A stretch of 64,000 nucleotides of DNA, taken from assembly GCF_021602025.1 (NCBI RefSeq), contig NZ_BQHW01000025.1, forward strand, positions 1-64,000, in the 5' to 3' direction. The notes below the pieces were generated by a model that saw nothing but the letters and a program-made list of their open reading frames with translations, searched no databases and was not told the origin of the DNA. Source of the DNA: Pseudomonas ceruminis (GTDB lineage: Bacteria > Pseudomonadota > Gammaproteobacteria > Pseudomonadales > Pseudomonadaceae). The position numbers and the translations under genes are program-made. Of this stretch, positions 40,376-47,836 are shown piece after piece (the first letter of the stretch is position 1; every line of letters starts with the position of its first letter).

Positions 40376-40516
40376 TCGCCGTTGATCGGCACGCCCTGCA
40401 ACGGGGCGTGCCCGCTGGAACTTCGCACCGTCCCCCTCACTCAAACCCGGCACATCGCCCGCGTGGCGGGCCGGTCCCTGGCCGCACGCTCACCCGTCGA
40501 GAACCGTTCCGTGCAC

Positions 40517-41503
40517 ATGGCCAAGAACATCAATTCATCCTTGCCCGGCAAACTTCCTCCTGAATCCGCACAGACCTTGCTGGCCTTGCTGCATGCCCAG
40601 GGTGAAGTCGCGCGCCTGAGCGAGCGTGAACAGCTGTACAGCTCACTGCTGGACAGCGTCAATGCCGTGCTTTGGGCATTCGACTGGGAAACCCGCAAGG
40701 TGCTTTATGTCAGCCCCGCCTACGAGCGCATCTTCGGCCGCCCCACCAGCCTGGTCATGGCCGATTTCAACGAATGGCGGGACAGCATCTACCCAGACGA
40801 CCGGGAGTACGCCGAGCGCAGCCTGGCCGAGGTGCTGCTCAAAGGAGCGGTGGAAGACCGTGAGTACCGCATCCTTACCGCCAGCGGGCAGGTGCGCTGG
40901 CTCAGTGACAAGTGCTACATCAACCAGCAGCTCGATGGCGAGCGGGTCATCATCGTCGGCATCGCCGAGGACATCACCGAAAAAAAGCAGCTCGAAGGTG
41001 AACTCCATCACCTGGCGACCACCGACGTGCTCACCCAGAGCAGCAACCGCCGGCACTTCTTCGAATGCGCCCGTCAGGCTTTCGACAGCGCCCGCGAGGA
41101 CGGCTGCCCACTGGCCTTCCTGCTGCTGGACATCGATGACTTCAAGCAGGTCAACGACAGCTTCGGCCACCAGGAAGGTGACCAGGTGCTGCAACGCATC
41201 GCCGACATCAGCAAGGCCGTGCTACGGCGCGGCGACCTGTTCGGGCGCATTGGTGGTGAAGAGTTCGCGGCGGTGTTTCCTGGCTGTAGCGCACAGGCTG
41301 CGGAACAGATCGCCGAGCGCCTGCAGCGAGAGATCGAGCGCCTGAGCTTCCGCCATGGCGGGCAGGCGTATGGGGTCACGGTGAGCCAGGGACTGACCGG
41401 CTTGACGGACGAGGACGGCTCGCTGGACAGCCTGTTTGCCCGCGCGGATGAAGCGATGTACCGGGCCAAGCGGCAGGGGAAAAATCAGATAGTACGTGGG
41501 TGA
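40517..41503 (+). CDS. PAS-GGDEF diguanylate cyclase
   Basis: I use the ATG at 40517 (MAKNINSSLPGK), giving 328 residues; the frame is open 45 codons upstream without recognisable domain sequence. A PAS/PAC sensor domain (about 45-165; VLYVSPAYERIFGR, RWLSDKCYIN) is followed by a GGDEF domain with active GGEEF (GRIGGEEFAAVF). An RRGD inhibitory site lies five residues before it. The protein has no membrane helix, so it is a soluble c-di-GMP synthase with product inhibition. It follows desA by 141 bases and may share its transcript. Confidence 0.92.
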   Translation: MAKNINSSLPGKLPPESAQTLLALLHAQGEVARLSEREQLYSSLLDSVNAVLWAFDWETRKVLYVSPAYERIFGRPTSLVMADFNEWRDSIYPDDREYAERSLAEVLLKGAVEDREYRILTASGQVRWLSDKCYINQQLDGERVIIVGIAEDITEKKQLEGELHHLATTDVLTQSSNRRHFFECARQAFDSAREDGCPLAFLLLDIDDFKQVNDSFGHQEGDQVLQRIADISKAVLRRGDLFGRIGGEEFAAVFPGCSAQAAEQIAERLQREIERLSFRHGGQAYGVTVSQGLTGLTDEDGSLDSLFARADEAMYRAKRQGKNQIVRG

Positions 41504-41519
41504 GCAGGGCCCCACAGCC

Positions 41520-42815
41520 TCAGGTCGGAATCTGCGTTTCAGGCCCAGGTGGCTGCTCATCGCTGACTTCAACGACCGGAGCGTTCGCGTCATTCTGCGG
41601 CTTACCCACAGGGCCATCTACCTTGCGCAGCCGGCTCAACTGCGCCAGCCCGACCTTGAGCAACCGCGCAGTCTTGTTGTTAGCCACCTTCTCCAACCCT
41701 TGCTCCGCCGGCAACTGCGCCAGTTGCCCAGCCAGGTTCATGGCCAGGATCTCCCGCGAATACACACCGCCGCCCAACTGATAGATTGCCGCGATCAGCT
41801 CACGCAGGCTCAGCGGCAAGCGCCAGCGGGTGCGCAATGCCGAGCCGAACGCCGCGCCGAATTCATTGAGTGACAACTGCACCTGGTCCTCGTCCAGCTC
41901 ACCACCAGCCAGGCGCCACTCCTGCAGGCAGCGCAGCACGGCCAGGTCACCCAGGCAGTGCAACAGCCCTGCGCAATAGCAACGCTCTTCGTCCAGCTCA
42001 AGCATGCGCGCCAGCGAACGGGCATATTCGGCGGTGTGCAGCGACAGGTCCCAGAAATGCGCCGCGTGCCTGGCCAGCAAAGGGTCGCTCAGGCGCGCAC
42101 TGCGCTTGAGCGTGAGGCCCAGGATCAGGTTCATGCTCTGGGTGCTGCCAAGCTTGTTCAGCGCCTGCAACAACGTTTGCACTGGCGCATCGCGGTGCAG
42201 CGCAGCGCTGTTGGCGGCGGCGATCAGCACGGCGGTGATCTGGGGGTCGTTGCGCACTTCCTCTTCCAGTACCTTGAGGTTCAACCCCTGAGGGTTGAGC
42301 GCACGCTTGATCGCCACCTGCACGTCAGTGAACAACGGCCCCCCGTCGGCAGTGGCGCGGCGTTGCTCCAGGAACGCTGGCAGGCTGGCCCCAGGCTGCA
42401 GCGGCGGCACCGGGCAGGCGATCTGCTCGCCTACGGCCAGCAGCAACTCCTCCAGGCGCTTGCGCAGGTTATCCATGTTCAACGGCTTGCTCAGATAAGC
42501 CGTAGGGTGCAACGGCAATGCCTCACGCACGCTGGCGCTGTCGCTGCGGTTACTCATGAGAATGAACGGCAGACCCGGCCCCTTGGCGCGCACTTTGCGC
42601 AACAGGTCCAGGCCATCGACGCCCGCCAATTCGCGGGCGGCGATGATAAGGTCGGGCTTGCTGGCCAATGCGGTGAGTGCCTGGGTGCCATCGGCACAAA
42701 CCTGCAGCCGTGCATCACAGCGAACGCTGAGCAGCATCTCGCGCAACATGTCGCGCACCCAGGGGTCGCCCTCGACAATCAATACGCAAGGTGGGGTGGG
42801 GTCTGCAGCGCTCAT
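41520..42815 (-). CDS. HDOD protein with degenerate receiver domain
   Basis: The start at 42815 has AGGAG six bases upstream. The 431 residues comprise a receiver-like domain (about 9-125) and an HDOD domain (about 160-350; NPQGLNLKVLEEEVRNDPQI, LLQALNKLGSTQSMNLI). The receiver has lost its phosphoacceptor: in DLIIAARELAGVDG, Ala60 stands where Asp is expected, and the acidic pocket reads VEGDP. The HDOD part reads GLLHCLGDLA where HD hydrolases have HD. It is therefore probably a non-catalytic, phosphorylation-independent signalling scaffold. It is convergent with the diguanylate cyclase gene. Confidence 0.85.
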   Translation of the reverse strand: MSAADPTPPCVLIVEGDPWVRDMLREMLLSVRCDARLQVCADGTQALTALASKPDLIIAARELAGVDGLDLLRKVRAKGPGLPFILMSNRSDSASVREALPLHPTAYLSKPLNMDNLRKRLEELLLAVGEQIACPVPPLQPGASLPAFLEQRRATADGGPLFTDVQVAIKRALNPQGLNLKVLEEEVRNDPQITAVLIAAANSAALHRDAPVQTLLQALNKLGSTQSMNLILGLTLKRSARLSDPLLARHAAHFWDLSLHTAEYARSLARMLELDEERCYCAGLLHCLGDLAVLRCLQEWRLAGGELDEDQVQLSLNEFGAAFGSALRTRWRLPLSLRELIAAIYQLGGGVYSREILAMNLAGQLAQLPAEQGLEKVANNKTARLLKVGLAQLSRLRKVDGPVGKPQNDANAPVVEVSDEQPPGPETQIPT

Positions 42816-42907
42816 GGCCAACTCCTGAATATCCTGACACGCAATCCGTTGCTGCTTCCAAGGCAAGTCCTCCCACAACCATAGCGTCATGGACCTTCAT
42901 TGGGCAT

Positions 42908-42936
42908 AAAAAAAACCCGCCTAGGCGGGTTTTTTT
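42908..42936. terminator. Two-way rho-independent terminator after gabT
   Basis: CCCGCCTAGGCGGG is a perfect palindrome flanked by eight A on the left and seven T on the right. On the minus strand it ends gabT transcripts 16 bases after the stop. Confidence 0.95.
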
Positions 42937-42951
42937 ATGAAACGCGTCACA

Positions 42952-44229
42952 TCAGGCCAGTTCAGCGAAGCACTCTTCGATGATTGCCAGGCCTTTGTCC
43001 AGCAGCGCGTCTTCGGCGGTCAGCGGTACCAGGATACGCAGGACGTTGCCGTAGGTGCCGCAGGACAGCAGGATCAGACCCTTGTCACGCGCCTTGGCAA
43101 CCACTTGGGCAACGGCAGCAGCGTTCGGGGTGTGGGTGCCTTTTTCGAAGACTTCCACAGCGATCATCGAGCCCAGACCACGCACGTCACCGATGATCGG
43201 GTGCTTCTGCTGGATCTGGCGCAGGCCGGTGGTCAGGCGCTCACCCACAGCCTTGCTGCGGTCCAGCAGCTTCTCTTCCTCGAACACTTGGATAACGGCC
43301 AGGGCCGCGGCGCAAGCGATCGGCGAACCGGCGTAGGTACCGCCCAGGCCACCTGGCGCGATGGCGTCCATGTACTCGGCCTTGCCGCATACACCGGCCA
43401 GCGGGAAGCCGCCAGCGATGGACTTGGCGAAGGTGGTCAGGTCAGGCGTGACGCCCATCTGTTCCATGGCGAAGAAGGTGCCGGTACGGCCAGCGCCAGT
43501 CTGTACTTCGTCGGCGATCAGCAGGATACCGTGCTTGTCGCACAGCTCGCGCAGGCGCTTCATCAGCTCTTTTGGCGCTGGCAGGAAACCGCCTTCGCCT
43601 TGTACCGGCTCGAGGATGATCGCGGCAATGTCACGCGGCTCGGCGTCGTTCTTGAAGATGCGCTCGATCGAAGCGATGGCGTCGTCAACGCTCACACCGT
43701 GCAGTTCGCTCGGGAACAGGGCGCGGAAGATGCCGCCTGGCATCAGGCCCATGCCAGCGGAGTACGGTACGACCTTGCCGGTCAGGCCCAGGGTCATCAT
43801 GGTACGGCCGTGGTAGCCGCCGGTGAAGGCGATGACGCCAGCGCGGCCAGTGGCAGCACGGGCGATCTTGATGGCGTTTTCAACGGCTTCGGAGCCGGAG
43901 GTGACCAGCAGGGTCTTCTTGTCGAAGTCGCCTGGGACCAGCTTGTTGATCTTCTCGCACAGCTCTACGTAAGGCTCGTAGGCCAGCACCTGGAAGCAGG
44001 TGTGGCTGACTTTGGTCAGCTGCTCTTGAACAGCGGCAACCACTTTCGGGTGCAGGTGGCCGGTGTTCAGTACGGCGATGCCGCCCGCGAAGTCGATCAG
44101 TTCGCGGCCTTCAACGTCGATCACGGTCGAGTTCTTCGCGCTTTCTACGAAGATCGGGTGGATCTGGCCAACGCCACGTGGGACGGCGGCGACACGACGT
44201 TGCATCAAGGATTCGTTGGTCTTGCTCAT
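42952..44229 (-). CDS. gabT: 4-aminobutyrate aminotransferase GabT
   Basis: GabT moves the amino group of GABA (and 5-aminovalerate) to 2-oxoglutarate, giving succinate semialdehyde for GabD. The ATG at 44229 (MSKTNESLMQRRVAAV) follows GAGGG and gives 425 residues; the frame is open further upstream but without family sequence. PLP-enzyme marks are VTSGSEAVENAIKIAR, FTGGYHGRTMMTLGLTG and LIADEVQTGAGRTG. The Schiff-base Lys sits in TTFAKSIAGGFPLAGV. It is a cytoplasmic enzyme. It lies 178 bases downstream of gabD. Confidence 0.95.
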   Translation of the reverse strand: MSKTNESLMQRRVAAVPRGVGQIHPIFVESAKNSTVIDVEGRELIDFAGGIAVLNTGHLHPKVVAAVQEQLTKVSHTCFQVLAYEPYVELCEKINKLVPGDFDKKTLLVTSGSEAVENAIKIARAATGRAGVIAFTGGYHGRTMMTLGLTGKVVPYSAGMGLMPGGIFRALFPSELHGVSVDDAIASIERIFKNDAEPRDIAAIILEPVQGEGGFLPAPKELMKRLRELCDKHGILLIADEVQTGAGRTGTFFAMEQMGVTPDLTTFAKSIAGGFPLAGVCGKAEYMDAIAPGGLGGTYAGSPIACAAALAVIQVFEEEKLLDRSKAVGERLTTGLRQIQQKHPIIGDVRGLGSMIAVEVFEKGTHTPNAAAVAQVVAKARDKGLILLSCGTYGNVLRILVPLTAEDALLDKGLAIIEECFAELA

Positions 44230-44407
44230 AATGCCCTCATTTGCGCCGATCGGCGGCGCTTTTATTCGGGGGTGGCTGGGTAAGCCTTTGATCAGTATTC
44301 GTTGATCGACTGTCAAAGACGCCCTGGCCACCAGGTACCGCTATGTCAAAAAGGCCAGCGAGACGTCGCTCTCGCGCCCCGCTGGCAGAGGTAAAAGCGT
44401 TAGCGCA

Positions 44408-45850
44408 TCACACGCTGATGCACAGGTACTTGATCTCGAGGTAGTCCTCGATACCGTACTTGGAACCTTCACGGCCCAGGCCCGAGGCCTTGATGCCGCC
44501 GAACGGCGCGACTTCGTTGGAAATCAGGCCGGTGTTGATGCCGACCATGCCGTATTCCAGGGCCTCGGCAACACGGAACACACGGCTCATGTCACGGGCG
44601 TAGAAGTACGAGGCCAGGCCGAATTCGGTGTCGTTGGACATGGCGATGACTTCAGCTTCGTCTTTGAAGCGGAACAGCGGCGCCAGTGGGCCGAAGGTCT
44701 CTTCCTTGGCGACCGCGGCAGTCTTCGGCACGTCGACCAGGATGGTCGGCTCGAAGAAGTTGCCTTCGATCAGCTTGCCGCCGGACAGTACCTTGGCGCC
44801 CTTGGATACGGCGTCCTCGATGTGTTCCTGGACCTTGGCGACAGCCTTGCCGTCGATCAGCGGGCCAGTGGTGGTGCCATCTTCCAGACCGTTGCCGATC
44901 TTGAGCTTGGCTACAGCGGCCTTGAGCTTCTCGGCGAAGGCATCGTAGACACCGTCCTGCACGTAGATGCGGTTGGCGCAGACGCAGGTCTGGCCGTTGT
45001 TGCGGTACTTGGAGATGATCGCGCCCTCGACCGCCTTGTCCAGGTCGGCGTCGTCGAACACGATGAACGGGGCGTTGCCACCCAGCTCCAGGGAAACCTT
45101 CTTGATGTCCTTGGCGCATTCCTGCATCAGCTGGCGACCGATTTCGGTCGAGCCGGTGAAGGACAGCTTGCGAACCAGGGCGTTGCCGGTCAGCTCGCCA
45201 CCCACTTCGCCAGCGCTGCCGGTCACCACGCTCAGCACGCCGGCGGGGATACCAGCACGGTTAGCCAGCTCGACCAGGGCCAGGGCGGAATACGGGGTTT
45301 GCGAAGCAGGCTTGAGCACCATGGTGCAGCCAGCGGCCAGGGCCGGGCCGGCTTTACGGGTGATCATCGCCGCCGGGAAGTTCCACGGGGTGATGGCCGC
45401 GGTCACACCGATCGGCTGCTTGATGACGATCAGGCGCTTGTCTGGCTGGTGGCCTGGGATGGTGTCACCGTAGACGCGCTTGGCTTCTTCGGCGAACCAC
45501 TCGATGAACGACGCGGCGTAGGCGATTTCGCCCTTGGCTTCGGCCAGCGGCTTGCCTTGCTCGGTGGTCATCAGGCGAGCCAGGTCGTCCTGGTTCTCGA
45601 TCATCAGTTCGAACCAGCGACGCAGCTTGGCCGAACGCTCTTTGGCGGTCAGTGCACGCCAGGCCGGCAGGGCCTTGTCGGCGGCTTCGATGGCGCGGCG
45701 GGTTTCCGCGGTGCCCATCTTCGGCACGGTACCGATGACTTCACCGGTGGCCGGGTTGGTCACCTTGATGGTCTGGCCGCTGTCCGCATCCAGCCACTCA
45801 CCGTTGATGAAGGCTTGCTGGCGGAACAACTGAGCGTCTTTGAGCTGCAT
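44408..45850 (-). CDS. gabD: Succinate-semialdehyde dehydrogenase (NADP+) GabD
   Basis: This enzyme oxidises succinate semialdehyde (or glutarate semialdehyde) to the acid. The start at 45850 (MQLKDAQLFRQQAFING) with GGAAG upstream gives 480 residues. Catalytic parts are the Glu in VSLELGGNAPFIVF, the Cys in NGQTCVCANRIYVQ and the cofactor segment FTGSTEIGRQLM. It precedes gabT in the gabDT operon. Both are also used in lysine catabolism of pseudomonads. Confidence 0.95.
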   Translation of the reverse strand: MQLKDAQLFRQQAFINGEWLDADSGQTIKVTNPATGEVIGTVPKMGTAETRRAIEAADKALPAWRALTAKERSAKLRRWFELMIENQDDLARLMTTEQGKPLAEAKGEIAYAASFIEWFAEEAKRVYGDTIPGHQPDKRLIVIKQPIGVTAAITPWNFPAAMITRKAGPALAAGCTMVLKPASQTPYSALALVELANRAGIPAGVLSVVTGSAGEVGGELTGNALVRKLSFTGSTEIGRQLMQECAKDIKKVSLELGGNAPFIVFDDADLDKAVEGAIISKYRNNGQTCVCANRIYVQDGVYDAFAEKLKAAVAKLKIGNGLEDGTTTGPLIDGKAVAKVQEHIEDAVSKGAKVLSGGKLIEGNFFEPTILVDVPKTAAVAKEETFGPLAPLFRFKDEAEVIAMSNDTEFGLASYFYARDMSRVFRVAEALEYGMVGINTGLISNEVAPFGGIKASGLGREGSKYGIEDYLEIKYLCISV

Positions 45851-45903
45851 GTCGGCTTCCCGAATTGTTGATTGTTGAAAAGCGCCCAAGGCAGGGCATC
45901 GAG

Positions 45904-45990
45904 CGTTTGAAATCTCAAACGAATGCTAAGCGGCTGCTGGGGTATAGGACAATAGGCTGTTCGAAAAAAAGAACGAATGGTTGAACAGCC
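45904..45990 (-). promoter_or_regulatory. Inverted repeats upstream of gabD
   Basis: CGTTTGA-AATC-TCAAACG (45904-45921), 54 bases before the gabD start, and GGCTGTTC...GAACAGCC (45955-45962 / 45983-45990) are perfect inverted repeats in the only upstream gap. They are candidate operators for a gab regulator, which is not encoded here. Confidence 0.45.
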
Positions 45991-46142
45991 TGGCGAAATA
46001 TCGTGATGAGCGGAGCTGCAATCGGCCCTATTGCCGGCAAGCCGGCGCCCATAGGCCCCCACGCTTGAGGGCCAGTACAGGGTAGACGATTGAGCTGAAA
46101 GAAATGTGAAGGGAGGACCGACGGCCCTCCCGAAGGGGACAT

Positions 46143-47819
46143 TCAGAAGGCCTTGGCCAGGTCAATCACCAGCGCCCGGTACCCGACACTGCCCGGCTGT
46201 CGGCTATGCACCTTCAGCTCCACCAACACCTCCTGGGTCCCCCGGCGTACCTCATTGAGGACGGTGGTGGTAAGTTTTTCCGGCGTGAGGTAATTCACCG
46301 ATGCCGAATAGATGAACTGGGTGTCGGTCTCGGGTCGGTAGGCCACCACCGACGTGATCGGGCTGTACCACTCATCGCCACGTTCCTTGCCGTATTCCCA
46401 GACCTGCTCGACCGTACCCTTGGCCTCGTCGATCCTGTATTCCACGGCACGGCTGTAATTGCCGGTGAGCTTGGTCGGCGCAAAGTCCCGCCCCCAGCCG
46501 TTGTCGAATACCGTCAGCGTGCCTTTGCCGGTAAGCCACGCGGTGTGTTGGGTCCAGGACCAGTCGAAGCCTTCGCCCACAACCGGTTTGAGCACCTTGT
46601 CCTGCAGCCGTTGTGGCCAGCCCTGCGGCGAGGCGAGAATCCACTTCACCGCCTTGTCGCGACCGATCTTCACCACACCTTGGTGGCGAGCTGAAACGAT
46701 AATGCTGTCGTCATCGGCATCGTAGTCGATGGCATTGACGTGCGCCCAGTTGCGACCGGTGCCCACGCCCGGGGTGTCGCCGAACGGCAGGTCGCCTTCA
46801 GCCAGCTCATTGGCCAGGCGGTCATCTTGTTTCTCTACCCCATCGGGCAGTTGAATGGCGGCCTTGCCCAGGGTTTCCAGCAAATCGCCGCGATAGGGGT
46901 CGAGGATCTGGTTCAGGTCCCAGAAGTCCAGCACGTCCCCTGCCTCGTTGACCTCGATGATATGGTCGCGAATCGAACGCACGCGCTTGCCGTCCGGGCG
47001 GCGGTAATCGCTGGTGCCCACCCGCAGCAGGTAGGTACCCTGGGCCGTCTCGCGGATCTCGTGGGAGAAGTCGGCAAACTTGTCCGGCAGGCTGCGCTGC
47101 CAGATGCGCCGCCCCAGCAGGTCGTACTTGGAGTAGGTCTGGCCTTGCCCCCAGATCAGCTTGCCATCGCGGGTCTGCTGGAAGCCCATGGTGCCGCCCA
47201 GGCCGTCGCGGCGGTTGGAATCGTGGATCTGCTCGATATCCAGGTACCAGCGCACATCGCCGTTGCTGTCGGCAATCCAGTTGTTGCCCACCTGGTCCCA
47301 TTCGGCAGCACCGCCCAGGCCATTCCACTTGAAGGCTCGGCCACCGGGGATGTCACCGAGCAGGTGGTTGAACAGGTAAAGGCGGTGCTCGAAGCCCGGT
47401 GCGACCTTGATTGGCTCGACCTGCGGCAAAGCGGCGGTCTGTTTCGCCACCACCGGCAGACGCACGGCCGGGGCGTAGATCTGGTAGCGCTCGCGAACGC
47501 GTTCGCCATCGAGCTTGTAGGTCACTTCCACCTGGTTGACGTGGTCCGGGTACAGCCCGAACACCGGGATGCCGCCGTAGGTCCACAACGAACGGTCGGC
47601 CACGTCGTAAGCGATATCCACCCCCCGCTCGCCACGCCCCAGCACCCGCACATGGGCAGCGCTCAAGGTACGCCCGCCGTCGCGGATGATCGCCGTCAGC
47701 GGCGCCAGGCGGTACGGGTTGACCAGCACATCGCCGAGCAGCGCTTCGTCACGTGCGGGCACGCTGGCGGTCAGGCAGGCGCCCTCGGGCAGTGCAGGGG
47801 TTTCGGTCTTGGCATTCAT
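46143..47819 (-). CDS. astA: Arylsulfotransferase AstA (ASST family)
   Basis: This transfers sulfate from one aryl ester to another phenol without PAPS. From the ATG at 47819 (MNAKTETPALPEGA) it has 558 residues. It has the beta-propeller sequence of the ASST family (VRWYLDIEQIHDSN, FSHEIRETAQGTYLLRVG, VNAIDYDADDDSIIVSARHQ) and the probable catalytic His in DWSWTQHTAW. There is no signal peptide, and I find only one cysteine. Periplasmic enterobacterial AssT has a leader and needs a disulfide, so this one is probably cytoplasmic. It is 17 bases downstream of the TonB receptor gene. The frame open upstream of 47819 is antisense noise over sftP. Confidence 0.88.
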   Translation of the reverse strand: MNAKTETPALPEGACLTASVPARDEALLGDVLVNPYRLAPLTAIIRDGGRTLSAAHVRVLGRGERGVDIAYDVADRSLWTYGGIPVFGLYPDHVNQVEVTYKLDGERVRERYQIYAPAVRLPVVAKQTAALPQVEPIKVAPGFEHRLYLFNHLLGDIPGGRAFKWNGLGGAAEWDQVGNNWIADSNGDVRWYLDIEQIHDSNRRDGLGGTMGFQQTRDGKLIWGQGQTYSKYDLLGRRIWQRSLPDKFADFSHEIRETAQGTYLLRVGTSDYRRPDGKRVRSIRDHIIEVNEAGDVLDFWDLNQILDPYRGDLLETLGKAAIQLPDGVEKQDDRLANELAEGDLPFGDTPGVGTGRNWAHVNAIDYDADDDSIIVSARHQGVVKIGRDKAVKWILASPQGWPQRLQDKVLKPVVGEGFDWSWTQHTAWLTGKGTLTVFDNGWGRDFAPTKLTGNYSRAVEYRIDEAKGTVEQVWEYGKERGDEWYSPITSVVAYRPETDTQFIYSASVNYLTPEKLTTTVLNEVRRGTQEVLVELKVHSRQPGSVGYRALVIDLAKAF

Positions 47820-47836
47820 GGCAAAGCTCCTTGTAC

